Part shown: positions 16,732 to 24,991 of the stretch, piece by piece
How the letters are laid out: every line of letters begins with the position of its first letter
Position numbering within the stretch: the first letter of the stretch is position 1
Source of the DNA: Oscillospiraceae bacterium
GTDB lineage: Bacteria > Bacillota > Clostridia > Saccharofermentanales > Saccharofermentanaceae
Reading direction: 5' to 3'
Assembly: GCA_900176545.1 (NCBI GenBank)
Contig: FWXP01000001.1
Coordinates: 558,001-622,000 of the forward strand
Length of the DNA stretch: 64,000 bases
Program-made: the position numbers and the translations under genes
The notes under the pieces: generated by a model
Told to the model about the DNA's origin: nothing
Seen by the model: the letters and a program-made list of their open reading frames with translations, nothing else
Database searches by the model: none

Positions 16732-17718
16732 TCAGTAAGCTGCGCTTGCTGCTGCCGCACTTGATGCTTCTTCAGATATGATCATAGTGATGACGATCTC
16801 TTCTGCGACGGCATTTGTTACGGAATCACTGATGGAGGAAGTGTCATCGCTATATGCCTGTCTTACAAGAAGAGCAGCAAACATAAGTCTCATCTTTGAA
16901 TCTATGTTCCAGAAGCCGAATCCCTTGATGTGCTTGAGCTCTTCAGCAACTTCAATTATCTCTTCAACAACAGAATCCGTATCGTCTTTTATATCGATAA
17001 GGGTTGCTATGGATTCGAACTCATAACTGCTGCTGTATCTTGCCTCATGAGAATAGAATGAATAGTAGTACCTTACGGCCTTATCGCACTTAGCTTTCAT
17101 ATCTCCGCCAGTAACGGCAAGGACCTCGCTCATTGCCTGGCAGGGATTGGAACCTGCAGGGATCCTGCACTTATTCTTAAGATAGGAATAACCCGTCTCT
17201 ATATCTGTTATGATCTCATCTACGTTTCTGTCAGTAAGAGCAAGGAGCATCGCCAGAGGGATATCATCTGAATAAGTAAGGAAAGGATGCGCTTTCTTCA
17301 TCTTCTTATAGAGCTCATCAAACTTATCAATATACTTATCCATATTATCCGCTCTGCCCTGATCGCAAATAGCCGATGATGCAGCTATAAGATATGAGTT
17401 ATCAGCGAATCTGCCCTTGCTTATCTTCGAATAAGCTTCCTTGACATCACGGATATATCTCTCGGGATAACGAGAGAGTGCCATCTTGCTTATAAGTGCC
17501 ATCTCAGATCTTCCTCTGAAGCTCGAGAACAATCCCGTATTCTTTCTTAATATCTTCCTGCACTCTATGAGCTTATCAATATCTGCATCTGAACCTGCGC
17601 CGGTTAATATAAGAGCTGCCATGTTGAGCATGAGATTATCGTTAAAGGCAAACCTCTTGCTCACAAGTTCTCTATTCCTTGCAAGTGCTTCGATCTTTCT
17701 TCTTGTATCAATATTCAT
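16732..17718 (-). CDS. DUF4003-family protein
   Basis: 328 residues, mostly alpha-helical. The N-terminal pattern NDNLMLNMAALILTGAGSDADIDKL followed by FRGRSEMALISKMALS (first part quoted here only in outline) and ending in an Ala/Ser-rich tail fits the DUF4003 family of Firmicutes, recalled by motif and length rather than by search. Family function is unknown. The start has GGAGG nine bases upstream. Probably monocistronic, with a promoter at 17800-17827 and a hairpin at 16674-16699 beyond its stop. Confidence 0.7.
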   Translation of the reverse strand: MNIDTRRKIEALARNRELVSKRFAFNDNLMLNMAALILTGAGSDADIDKLIECRKILRKNTGLFSSFRGRSEMALISKMALSRYPERYIRDVKEAYSKISKGRFADNSYLIAASSAICDQGRADNMDKYIDKFDELYKKMKKAHPFLTYSDDIPLAMLLALTDRNVDEIITDIETGYSYLKNKCRIPAGSNPCQAMSEVLAVTGGDMKAKCDKAVRYYYSFYSHEARYSSSYEFESIATLIDIKDDTDSVVEEIIEVAEELKHIKGFGFWNIDSKMRLMFAALLVRQAYSDDTSSISDSVTNAVAEEIVITMIISEEASSAAAASAAY

Positions 17719-17799
17719 TTTCGTTACCTCCGGTTTCCTTCTTATGTCTACATCTTAAGAGTTCGACATAAAACCGTAGTTAACGCTCGTAAAAGAAAA

Positions 17800-17827
17800 T
17801 CTATAAGGATGGTCAAGCAATAGTCAA
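17800..17827 (-). promoter_or_regulatory. Candidate promoter of the DUF4003 gene
   Basis: Minus-strand TTGACT (17822-17827) and TATAGA (17800-17805) with a 16-base spacer, immediately after the stop of the glycosyltransferase gene. Confidence 0.42.
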
Positions 17828-17832
17828 GAGTG

Positions 17833-18978
17833 TCAAAGTAAGGACGCTACTTCAGCAGCTCCGCCGTAAGACAGGAGTTTCTTACCAAGAGAAGCTGCGT
17901 TAGAAGCATAAGACGGATCTTCCAGGATGCAGGAAGACAGATTTCTTATAGTCTTCGGTTCGAACTTATCCGTATCCATCGTAAGACCTGCTCCAAGCTT
18001 AGCTACACCTGACGCGTTGTACTTACGTTCAAAGACCTTTCCCGGGCATATAAGCATAGGTACTCTGTTGATAAGTCCGTCTACGATGCTGTTCTGTCCC
18101 CCGTGGTTTATAAAGAGCCTGCTCTCCGGAAGAAGCTTTGCGAAGTCAAATGAAGGCGCGATATGCATGTTGCCGTCCTGCATTTCGCGCAGGTCTTTCC
18201 CTGCGATAAAGACGTCATAAGGAAGATCCGCCAGCGCTTCCTTTATCACTCTTACCATCGCTAAGGAGGATATGTTGCCGCTTCCCATATAGACCAATAT
18301 CTTATCTCTTATTGGGGATGATGCAGCAGGGGCAGGCTTTCTCCATGCACCGCAATAGACTACCTCTTCTTCCCAGGGTTCAAGCTCCGGTATAGAAGGT
18401 ACGAACTTCTTCTCGGGAAGAGAGAACAGATCCAGTGTAGATACTACTTCAGGAAGATCATTCTCCTTTAAGATCCGATTAACTCCATGCGCCAATGAAG
18501 GCTCTGAAGCAAAGCTGCTCCTTGTAGGATAACTTACTGTCGCGAAGCACCTTATTCCCAGTAATGCAGCCGCGATTATAGCAGGTATACTGAACTCCGA
18601 ATAGATAACATCAGGCTTAAATCCTGATGCGGCATCACAGATATCTTCAGTACTCTCCTTAAGATACCTGTAATCGATATTCCCCGTAAGATGAAGCACT
18701 TCTTCAAAGCTCTTTACTTCCTTATTAGCAGTTATGCCGAGCTTTTGTGCTATTGGGAATGTATGCATTCCGATAAAGGCAGGAAGGCCCAGCGGGACGG
18801 GAGTCTCAAGTGGGTATTCCTTAAAGGAAGTGGGCCTATCGTGATTAACATCAGATGCAACACATAATGAGACGATGTGCCCTTTGCTCTCCAGCGCCTG
18901 TGCCAGTGTTATTGCCCTTCCGAGGCTTCCTGCAGTCTGCGCCATTGCAGCCATAGGAACGATAAGTACCCTGCTCAT
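17833..18978 (-). CDS. UGT/MGT-like glycosyltransferase
   Basis: 381-residue GT-B glycosyltransferase resembling the macrolide (MGT) and UDP-glucuronosyl groups of family GT1. It begins VLIVPMAAMAQTAGSLGRA, an acceptor-domain nucleotide-like loop, and has the donor-domain hallmarks ILVYMGSGN, LLPESRLFINHGGQNS and PMLICPG. These proteins usually transfer a sugar from a nucleotide donor to a hydrophobic small molecule or antibiotic. The gene begins 3 bases after the XRE regulator stop with GGGAGG upstream, so it is likely co-transcribed with the membrane protein and regulator. A detoxification or metabolite-modification role is an inference. Confidence 0.85.
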   Translation of the reverse strand: MSRVLIVPMAAMAQTAGSLGRAITLAQALESKGHIVSLCVASDVNHDRPTSFKEYPLETPVPLGLPAFIGMHTFPIAQKLGITANKEVKSFEEVLHLTGNIDYRYLKESTEDICDAASGFKPDVIYSEFSIPAIIAAALLGIRCFATVSYPTRSSFASEPSLAHGVNRILKENDLPEVVSTLDLFSLPEKKFVPSIPELEPWEEEVVYCGAWRKPAPAASSPIRDKILVYMGSGNISSLAMVRVIKEALADLPYDVFIAGKDLREMQDGNMHIAPSFDFAKLLPESRLFINHGGQNSIVDGLINRVPMLICPGKVFERKYNASGVAKLGAGLTMDTDKFEPKTIRNLSSCILEDPSYASNAASLGKKLLSYGGAAEVASLL

Positions 18979-18981
18979 TTA

Positions 18982-19176
18982 TCATTCCTCCCAGAATAAT
19001 TCATCAAGAGTCTTACCCAATACTTTACAAATCGCCAGACAGAGCTTTATCGTCGGGTTATAGTCACCCTTCTCGATAGCATTTATGGTCTGCCTTGATA
19101 CGCCTACCCTGTCAGCTAATTCCTGCTGCGACAGATCAAGTGCTGCTCTTGCCGATTTGAGCTTAAGATTCTTCAT
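18982..19176 (-). CDS. XRE-family HTH regulator
   Basis: 64-residue single-domain helix-turn-helix protein (SQQELADRVGVSRQTINAIE is the recognition region, followed by YNPTIKLCLAICKVLGKTLDELF). The start at 19176 is chosen for GGAG seven bases upstream and agreement with the family; a longer frame to 19209 adds an Arg-rich lead without a site. It overlaps the end of the membrane-protein gene by 14 bases. Small XRE proteins paired with a multi-helix membrane protein are common in Clostridia and usually autoregulatory; a candidate operator is present at 19835-19864. Confidence 0.92.
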   Translation of the reverse strand: MKNLKLKSARAALDLSQQELADRVGVSRQTINAIEKGDYNPTIKLCLAICKVLGKTLDELFWEE

Positions 19177-19786
19177 CTGCCGTCTCCATCTTCTCTGCTC
19201 TCTTATCACATACCATCTTAATGAACATCTCCACAGATACTGCTATCCATGTGATTCCTAAAGAGAGCATGGTTACCACATTATCGGCATTCGGGTTACG
19301 GCTTATCCCGCTTAATACGGTTAATACGATAAAAAAACCTACTGCACCGAAACATATGGCGGATAACTTTCTCTTCTCCTTCATGCCAAGGTAAGCATCC
19401 TGCATATCCGCTATTATTATAAACGTACCTACGCCTGTCATGGCACTAACCATTGAAGCTTCGAAGAAAGTTAGAGGCAATGCACCGTCTGTAAACTCAC
19501 TTACAAAACCTATGCATAAGATCGTTATCAGAGTGACCACAAACGCATTAAGTGCAGCATCTCCTCTGGCCTTCAGCATCCTCTCGTCAAATCCCTTGGA
19601 ATTAGTCTTGTTCATACCGATAAGAGTCATCACACCGACGACAGACACAAAGACTGACGGGATCAATATAGCTGCGGTTCCTCTGATCAATGTATGCCCT
19701 TGTGCCACAGGAATGGCCATAAGAGTAACGATCGTGATAACTATGACCATTATTGCCAAAGATACATAAAGTGATCTCTTATTCAT
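19163..19786 (-). CDS. Six-helix membrane protein, partner of XRE regulator
   Basis: 207-residue integral membrane protein with about six hydrophobic helices and short loops. No family was assigned; it resembles the membrane partners found with small XRE regulators (DUF2178/DUF3796-like), an impression only. The ATG at 19786 is preferred because GGAGG is eight bases upstream; a TTG at 19801 starts inside that site. It is the first gene of the set with the XRE regulator (14-base overlap) and the glycosyltransferase. Confidence 0.75.
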   Translation of the reverse strand: MNKRSLYVSLAIMVIVITIVTLMAIPVAQGHTLIRGTAAILIPSVFVSVVGVMTLIGMNKTNSKGFDERMLKARGDAALNAFVVTLITILCIGFVSEFTDGALPLTFFEASMVSAMTGVGTFIIIADMQDAYLGMKEKRKLSAICFGAVGFFIVLTVLSGISRNPNADNVVTMLSLGITWIAVSVEMFIKMVCDKRAEKMETADEES

Positions 19787-19817
19787 ATCCATATCCTCCA
19801 AATTCCTTTATGAGCAT

Positions 19818-19864
19818 ATGGTATATCTAGGATTACATTTTGTCAACTATATGCGACATTTTGT
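19818..19864 (-). promoter_or_regulatory. Promoter with repeated operator-like motif before XRE operon
   Basis: Minus-strand TTGACA (19841-19846) and TACCAT (19818-19823), spacer 17. Two copies of ACAAAATGT (19835-19843 and 19856-19864) stand 21 bases apart, about two helical turns, and one overlaps the -35. They are candidate binding sites for the XRE protein. Confidence 0.55.
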
Positions 19865-19881
19865 AAAATAGTAGTTCATCT

Positions 19882-20436
19882 TCAGTCAGGGTGATAAGAA
19901 TAGTCAGGGTATGAAAATTCCGATTCCGGGAATACATCCAAGACCGTATCGTCGCAATAGACAACGTACACCTTATCGCCTTCTTCGATTCTAGAATAGT
20001 CGGGATACGTGACTTTCACCTTATCATCTTCACCGAATATCAGATAAGGAGTGGGCGATCTTCCGAGTCCCCGCTCCTCCTTGCTCACAACAATCTTCTC
20101 CACCACAACGGGTTCTATGAAGTAATCCGGTATCCTGAAGAGAAATACAAATCCGACAGTTATAAGGATAACTATCGTATAGATGATCGGCTTGCGCACG
20201 GGATATGTCTTCAAAAACAATAATACCAGAGGGAAGAATACACCCCAAAAGAGTACGATGAGTAAACATAACCGTACTATCTCATATCTGCATCGAGAAT
20301 CCAGGTAAGCAAATGTAAGTACATCTCCTGAAGGTCGTATCGTGTACAGATTTTCAAGAATTGCCATTGCTCCTACGACTGCTAATGATATAAAAAAGAT
20401 CACTTCCATGATCGCTGACTTCGTTTGTCTATCCAT
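19882..20436 (-). CDS. Hypothetical membrane protein, 184 aa
   Basis: Not recognised. Three membrane helices (about 10-28, 53-75 and 83-103) are followed by an 80-residue extracytoplasmic or cytoplasmic tail with strand-like segments (EEGDKVYVVYCDDTVLDVFPES) reminiscent of small OB/SH3-like folds in DUF3592-type proteins, which is only a resemblance. Start ATG with AAGGAT upstream. It lies 18 bases after the 70-residue gene that follows recO and could be the last member of that transcript. Confidence 0.62.
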   Translation of the reverse strand: MDRQTKSAIMEVIFFISLAVVGAMAILENLYTIRPSGDVLTFAYLDSRCRYEIVRLCLLIVLFWGVFFPLVLLFLKTYPVRKPIIYTIVILITVGFVFLFRIPDYFIEPVVVEKIVVSKEERGLGRSPTPYLIFGEDDKVKVTYPDYSRIEEGDKVYVVYCDDTVLDVFPESEFSYPDYSYHPD

Positions 20437-20454
20437 TGTTAATCCTTTATCCCT

Positions 20455-20667
20455 TTATTTTTCCATGTAATATTCTTCAAGCTTTTTTACGACGTATTCA
20501 CCAGCAACAGAAACCTCAGTATCAAAGAGAGGAAGATCCAGATTCACTTTCTTATCGTCGGATATTATGTGAAGTCTCGGGATCCCTTCCTTATTCTTTC
20601 TCACATACCAATAGTACAACTTCTCTTTGTATATGAGTTTTCTCTTATTCCTTGCATTTACCGCCAT
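20455..20667 (-). CDS. Small hypothetical protein after recO, 70 aa
   Basis: A basic 70-residue protein (KRKLIYKEKLYYWYVRKN, then a conserved-looking IPRLHIISDDKK) with no signal or membrane segment. It starts one base after the recO stop, with a GGAG site inside the recO 3' end, so translation is probably coupled. No homologue is recalled; coding status rests on spacing, ribosome-binding site and amino-acid composition. Confidence 0.55.
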   Translation of the reverse strand: MAVNARNKRKLIYKEKLYYWYVRKNKEGIPRLHIISDDKKVNLDLPLFDTEVSVAGEYVVKKLEEYYMEK

Positions 20668-20668
20668 A

Positions 20669-21394
20669 TTACCTGTTCAGCTGTATCTCCAGCTGCTTTA
20701 TTGGATCCTTTATCTCGTATTCGAACTGGTTCTGAAGGTATTGCGTAGTGAACCTTCGAAGTTCGTCCCTGAGCAGATCGTTCAGCTTAATATTGAAGAT
20801 CTCCTTAGGCTCGTGAGTCGCGATGAAGTTAAGAGCCTTGATGGATCTTATGTCTATCTTAAAACCCGTCCTGTTAGCGGATATTGAAGAGTCTTCTGTA
20901 CTTATGTAGTAAATCTGTGCGTCCCATTCGGGTTCGTATGTGGTAGAAAAGCCCATATCTGTCAGGAACTTCCAGTTAAACGCACAGTAGATCTCCTCGA
21001 ATCTGTCAGGGAACTTACCAAGAGCGTAGTATGCATATACGCAGAGTTCGTATGCACTCTTGGCGTTGTCACTCTGAAGCACGGCATCGCTCAGTATCCT
21101 TGCTATGTGGCCTGCTACAGCCATGCATTCTAAAGATTCCATTATCTTGGAATTGCTCTCGATAATGCTGCCTTCCTTCATGTAGTTGAAGTTGCCTGAA
21201 GGGGTGATAACAAAATCACAGAGCATATAGGGAACCGATACGAATGCATTCTTGGCATTCTTACCTGCAACGCCTTTTACGCAAAACGATACGATACCTC
21301 TGTCCGCCGTGATGACGGTGAGCATCCTGTCCTTTTCCTTGAATTCACGTGAAGACAGGATAACGCCTCTGATGCTAATCGGATCAGATGCCAT
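20669..21394 (-). CDS. recO: DNA repair protein RecO
   Basis: RecO anneals complementary ssDNA and, with RecR, loads RecA on SSB-coated DNA. 241 residues: an N-terminal OB-fold (IRGVILSSREFKEKDRMLTVIT, given as its core GVILSSREFKEKDRML) and a helical C-terminal part (ECMAVAGHIARILSDAV). Many RecO proteins carry a four-Cys zinc site in the second half. Here the region around DMGFSTTYEPEWDAQIYYI lacks the Cys ligands, so the zinc site is absent. It overlaps the ybeY-era fusion by 11 bases, in the classic era-recO order. Confidence 0.93.
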   Translation of the reverse strand: MASDPISIRGVILSSREFKEKDRMLTVITADRGIVSFCVKGVAGKNAKNAFVSVPYMLCDFVITPSGNFNYMKEGSIIESNSKIMESLECMAVAGHIARILSDAVLQSDNAKSAYELCVYAYYALGKFPDRFEEIYCAFNWKFLTDMGFSTTYEPEWDAQIYYISTEDSSISANRTGFKIDIRSIKALNFIATHEPKEIFNIKLNDLLRDELRRFTTQYLQNQFEYEIKDPIKQLEIQLNR

Positions 21395-22928
21395 CCTTCT
21401 CGTCGCCTTCCTGCTGGAAGCCGTAGTCCTTAAGAAGAATCTCGTTATTCTTCCAGTCTTCCCTTACCTTAACGAAGAGGTCGAGATAGACCTTACAACC
21501 TACGAGACGCTCGATGGCGATCCTGGCAGACGTTCCGATACGCTTGATCATGGCACCGTTCTTACCGATGATGATACCCTTGTGGGAATTTCTCTCACAG
21601 ATGATAGCCGCTCTTATGACGACTCTGTCCCTGTCATATTCATCGGTACTGTCTTCCTTATACTTCTCTTCGAACTTCTCGATCTCTACGGTCGTTCCGT
21701 GAGGGATCTCCTGATTCGTATAGTGAAGAAGCTGTTCCCTTATGAGCTCGGCTGAGATCTCGCGCTCAGTCTGGTCAGTCATGTACTCAGTATCGAAGAG
21801 CCTCGGGCCTTCGGGAAGGAGCTTTATAAGGCTGTCCAGGAGGATATCCACATTCTCGCCGTCCTTGGCACTTATGGGAATGATGTCCTTGAACTCATAC
21901 TGGTCGGAATATGCCTTGATTATGGGAAGAAGACTCTCCTTGGTAACTTCGTCAGCCTTATTGATGGCAAGGATCACCTTCTTATTGTTCTCCTTACATC
22001 TTCGTAAGAGATCAAGCTCTACCTTACCCGGCTCCTTGAACCTTCCGTCAACTATAAGAAGGACTGCATCTGCATTCTTGGCGCTATAGAAGGAGTTAGA
22101 TACCATGATCTCACCAAGACGTGATCCCGGCTTATGAACACCCGGAGTATCAGTGAAGATTATCTGTGCATCTTCCGTATTGTAGATAGATCTGATATTA
22201 GTTCTGGTTGTCTGAGGCTTATGAGATACGATAGCTACCTTCATGCCGGTAATATAGTTGATAAGAGTAGATTTACCTACGTTAGGTCTTCCGAGTAAAG
22301 CTACATATCCGACATGCTTACATACAGAACCTGCAGGATATACTACAAGCTCTTCCCTCTCATCCTTATGATCCGTGAGCTCGCTCTGATCCTCGTCGAT
22401 CTCAAGACCTATATCCTTCATGAGCTTTCTCTGATGCTTACGCATTATCTTCTCGTCACGTTCTTCAATATGGTCATATCCTATAAGATGAAGGAATGAA
22501 TGAGCGGCAAGAAATGCAATCTCTCTTTCTGCCGAATGTCCGTAAACATTTGCATTTTCAAAAGCTACATCAGGACATATGACGATATCTCCGACATTTA
22601 AGACCTGATTGCCATCCTCGTCGTATTCCATATCGACATCCTCGATGCCGGTCGTGAGCTTACCCTCGTGCATCTCTATCATAGGGAATGACAGAACGTC
22701 GGTCTCCTTATCGATATCTCTTATCCTCATGTTAAGATCCTTGATGTCTTCTCTGGATACATAGGTAAGATTTACGTAGGAATCCTCAAAGAGCTTCCTT
22801 AAGGAAGGAGCAAGGTACTCACCGTCTCTTTCGAAGATGAGCTCCTTGAGCTTTGTGATATATCCTTCAAAAGTCCTAAGCTGCTCTTCTTCCAATCTTT
22901 CTGTGTCGTCACTTATATATAGCTTCAT
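21384..22928 (-). CDS. YbeY-Era fusion: rRNA endoribonuclease plus ribosome-assembly GTPase
   Basis: 514 residues in one frame. Residues 1 to about 178 are YbeY: DKETDVLSFP and the metal-binding H143-xxx-H147-xxxxx-H153 (HSFLHLIGYDH), an endoribonuclease for 16S rRNA 3' maturation. A charged linker (about 179-205) joins the complete Era GTPase: G1 GRPNVGKST (213-221), KPQTTRT, G3 DTPG (260-263), G4 NKAD (323-326), G5 SAK (353-355), and a KH domain with GKNG (455-458). Both proteins act on the 16S 3' end, so fusion is functionally sensible. No ATG, GTG or TTG occurs in frame in the linker, so separate translation of Era is unlikely. Confidence 0.95.
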   Translation of the reverse strand: MKLYISDDTERLEEEQLRTFEGYITKLKELIFERDGEYLAPSLRKLFEDSYVNLTYVSREDIKDLNMRIRDIDKETDVLSFPMIEMHEGKLTTGIEDVDMEYDEDGNQVLNVGDIVICPDVAFENANVYGHSAEREIAFLAAHSFLHLIGYDHIEERDEKIMRKHQRKLMKDIGLEIDEDQSELTDHKDEREELVVYPAGSVCKHVGYVALLGRPNVGKSTLINYITGMKVAIVSHKPQTTRTNIRSIYNTEDAQIIFTDTPGVHKPGSRLGEIMVSNSFYSAKNADAVLLIVDGRFKEPGKVELDLLRRCKENNKKVILAINKADEVTKESLLPIIKAYSDQYEFKDIIPISAKDGENVDILLDSLIKLLPEGPRLFDTEYMTDQTEREISAELIREQLLHYTNQEIPHGTTVEIEKFEEKYKEDSTDEYDRDRVVIRAAIICERNSHKGIIIGKNGAMIKRIGTSARIAIERLVGCKVYLDLFVKVREDWKNNEILLKDYGFQQEGDEKDGI

Positions 22929-24991
22929 TCGGGGTACTGGATCCTTTCGTGGAATACGCCTGCATAGACGTGCATAAAGGCTTCGATCATTTTCTCGATA
23001 TCGTCAAAGGACAATCCTGAGGATATGAGCTGATCCTGGTCGATCTTGCTCTTGATGAGCTTTCTGATGAGTGCTTCGATAGAATCCGGATCTTCGAGCT
23101 TGGAAGATCTTACTGCAGCCTCACAGGTATCTGCGATCATGAGGATAGCGGACTCCCTGGTAGCAGGTATATGGCCCTTGTATCTGAAGGCATTTACGTC
23201 AGGAGCGGGAAGTCCCTGCTCTTCGGCCTGCTTGACCGCTTTGTTGTAGAAATATGCAGGATAAGTAGTACCGTGATGCTCATCGATGATCCTTACGATA
23301 GGATCGGGAAGCCTGTGCTTACGGGCGAGCTTGACGCCGTCTTCCGTGTGCTTTGTGATGATGGCTACGCTCTCTTCCGTTGTCTTATCGTCGTGGGGAT
23401 TAACTCCCTCAGCCTGATTCTCCGTGAAAAACTTTGGATTTTCGAGCTTACCGATATCGTGGTAATATGCGGCAACCTTGCAAAGTAGGGCATCTGCACC
23501 GATAGCTTCAGCAGCGGAGTCGGCAAGGTTAGCTACCATCATGGAATGATGATATGTACCTGAAGCCTCCATGAAGAGTCTCTTAAGAAGCGGGTGTCCC
23601 GGCTGTGACAGCTCGATAAGCCTTACGGGAGATACCGCATTGGATACAAGATCGTAGATAGGCATGAGTCCGATCGCGATGATGATGGAGAACGCGGCAG
23701 ATACGCCGATCCATACGCATGACTCGATAAATACGTTGACGGTAGAGCCCAGGAGCCAGTTGTAGCAGACTGCCGACAATACGCAGAATGCAGCCGGAAG
23801 TATGATCTGGGCCGCACTGTTGTACATCCTCTTCTTGTTACCAGACCATATTGCGCAGATAAGTATTCCGATGACATTAACGAAGACGAACTCCGAGTCA
23901 AAGGAGTACAGAGGCCACATCATGAGCATTTCGATAAGTGACAGCATGATACCTGCTGCGATACCAATATAAGATGCGCAGATAGTGGCAAAGAAGAGCG
24001 TTACTATAAGCAGTGTCGACATATCCGTGAGATATACAGAAGCGCCTATAGGTATGATGAACGTTACCACCAGAGCGTATGTGATCCTCATGTCGCTGAA
24101 GTCGTTCTTGTGCACGGTAGCGATGTAGATGAGCATGACTACCGCAAGAACGAGCTCGTATACAGCGATCCTGACAAGGATGACAGCATCGAATGATTCG
24201 CTCCTTATAAGCTCCAGGTCTACGAGAATCTGATAGGAATGGTCGTTGATGACTTCTCCGGCACTTATTATCTTTGTACCCTTATCAACCATTACGGACT
24301 CATTGAGAGCTGTAAGGTAAGCATTCTCCGCAGCTTCCTGTGTAGCGACTTCATCGTAGACGGAGTTGGGAGACAGAAGAAGAACGAGTACATTCTTCAT
24401 GGTAGAAGCATAGGATGCATACGAGGGATTGGCTTCACTGAAGGAATCGATATGTGCATCGATAGCGTCATTAAGGGAAGCCGAATTGGATACATTATCC
24501 ATCATTATGAGCTCGGTAATGGATATAGATCTGTCCTCTATGAGATTGAACGCTGATGAGCTCATGGATATGAATGTATGAAGGTCGTTGTCACTGGGAA
24601 CATTGCCAAGGAGCTCCTCGAGGTTCACCTTCAATGATTCGAACTCCTGATCGAAGTTCTCTATGGGTACGCCGTTCTCATCGATACGAAGTTCTCTGGT
24701 CTGTCTTACGAGAGTAAAGAAGTTCTGTATCCTCGTGACGTTATCCTCCGACTCCGTCTCAGACCTTATCTCTACGGGATTAACCGTATTCTTGGCAACT
24801 AATGCATTGTACTCTGTCTGATATGTATCAACAAAGCTCCTTGGAGCGTATATATCTGTGCTGCAAACAGATCCTACCGACAGATTATAACTGACGGGAC
24901 GATATCCGTAGAAAACTATAAGTATGATGATAACTGTCGTAAGTATCAGCGTCATCAACTGCTGAAAACGAAGTCCGAATCCCTTCTTCAT
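22925..24991 (-). CDS. pgpH: 7TM-HD-type cyclic-di-AMP phosphodiesterase (PgpH/YqfF)
   Basis: 688-residue membrane protein of the 7TMR-HD family. One N-terminal helix is followed by an extracytoplasmic region (about residues 40-270), a cluster of about seven membrane helices, then a C-terminal HD domain with HHSMMVANL, YYHDIGKLENPKFF and EHHGTTYPAYFY. In Listeria and Bacillus this family (PgpH) hydrolyses c-di-AMP to pApA. It overlaps phoH and ybeY-era by 4 bases at each end, in the standard phoH-pgpH-ybeY-era order. Confidence 0.92.
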   Translation of the reverse strand: MKKGFGLRFQQLMTLILTTVIIILIVFYGYRPVSYNLSVGSVCSTDIYAPRSFVDTYQTEYNALVAKNTVNPVEIRSETESEDNVTRIQNFFTLVRQTRELRIDENGVPIENFDQEFESLKVNLEELLGNVPSDNDLHTFISMSSSAFNLIEDRSISITELIMMDNVSNSASLNDAIDAHIDSFSEANPSYASYASTMKNVLVLLLSPNSVYDEVATQEAAENAYLTALNESVMVDKGTKIISAGEVINDHSYQILVDLELIRSESFDAVILVRIAVYELVLAVVMLIYIATVHKNDFSDMRITYALVVTFIIPIGASVYLTDMSTLLIVTLFFATICASYIGIAAGIMLSLIEMLMMWPLYSFDSEFVFVNVIGILICAIWSGNKKRMYNSAAQIILPAAFCVLSAVCYNWLLGSTVNVFIESCVWIGVSAAFSIIIAIGLMPIYDLVSNAVSPVRLIELSQPGHPLLKRLFMEASGTYHHSMMVANLADSAAEAIGADALLCKVAAYYHDIGKLENPKFFTENQAEGVNPHDDKTTEESVAIITKHTEDGVKLARKHRLPDPIVRIIDEHHGTTYPAYFYNKAVKQAEEQGLPAPDVNAFRYKGHIPATRESAILMIADTCEAAVRSSKLEDPDSIEALIRKLIKSKIDQDQLISSGLSFDDIEKMIEAFMHVYAGVFHERIQYPE

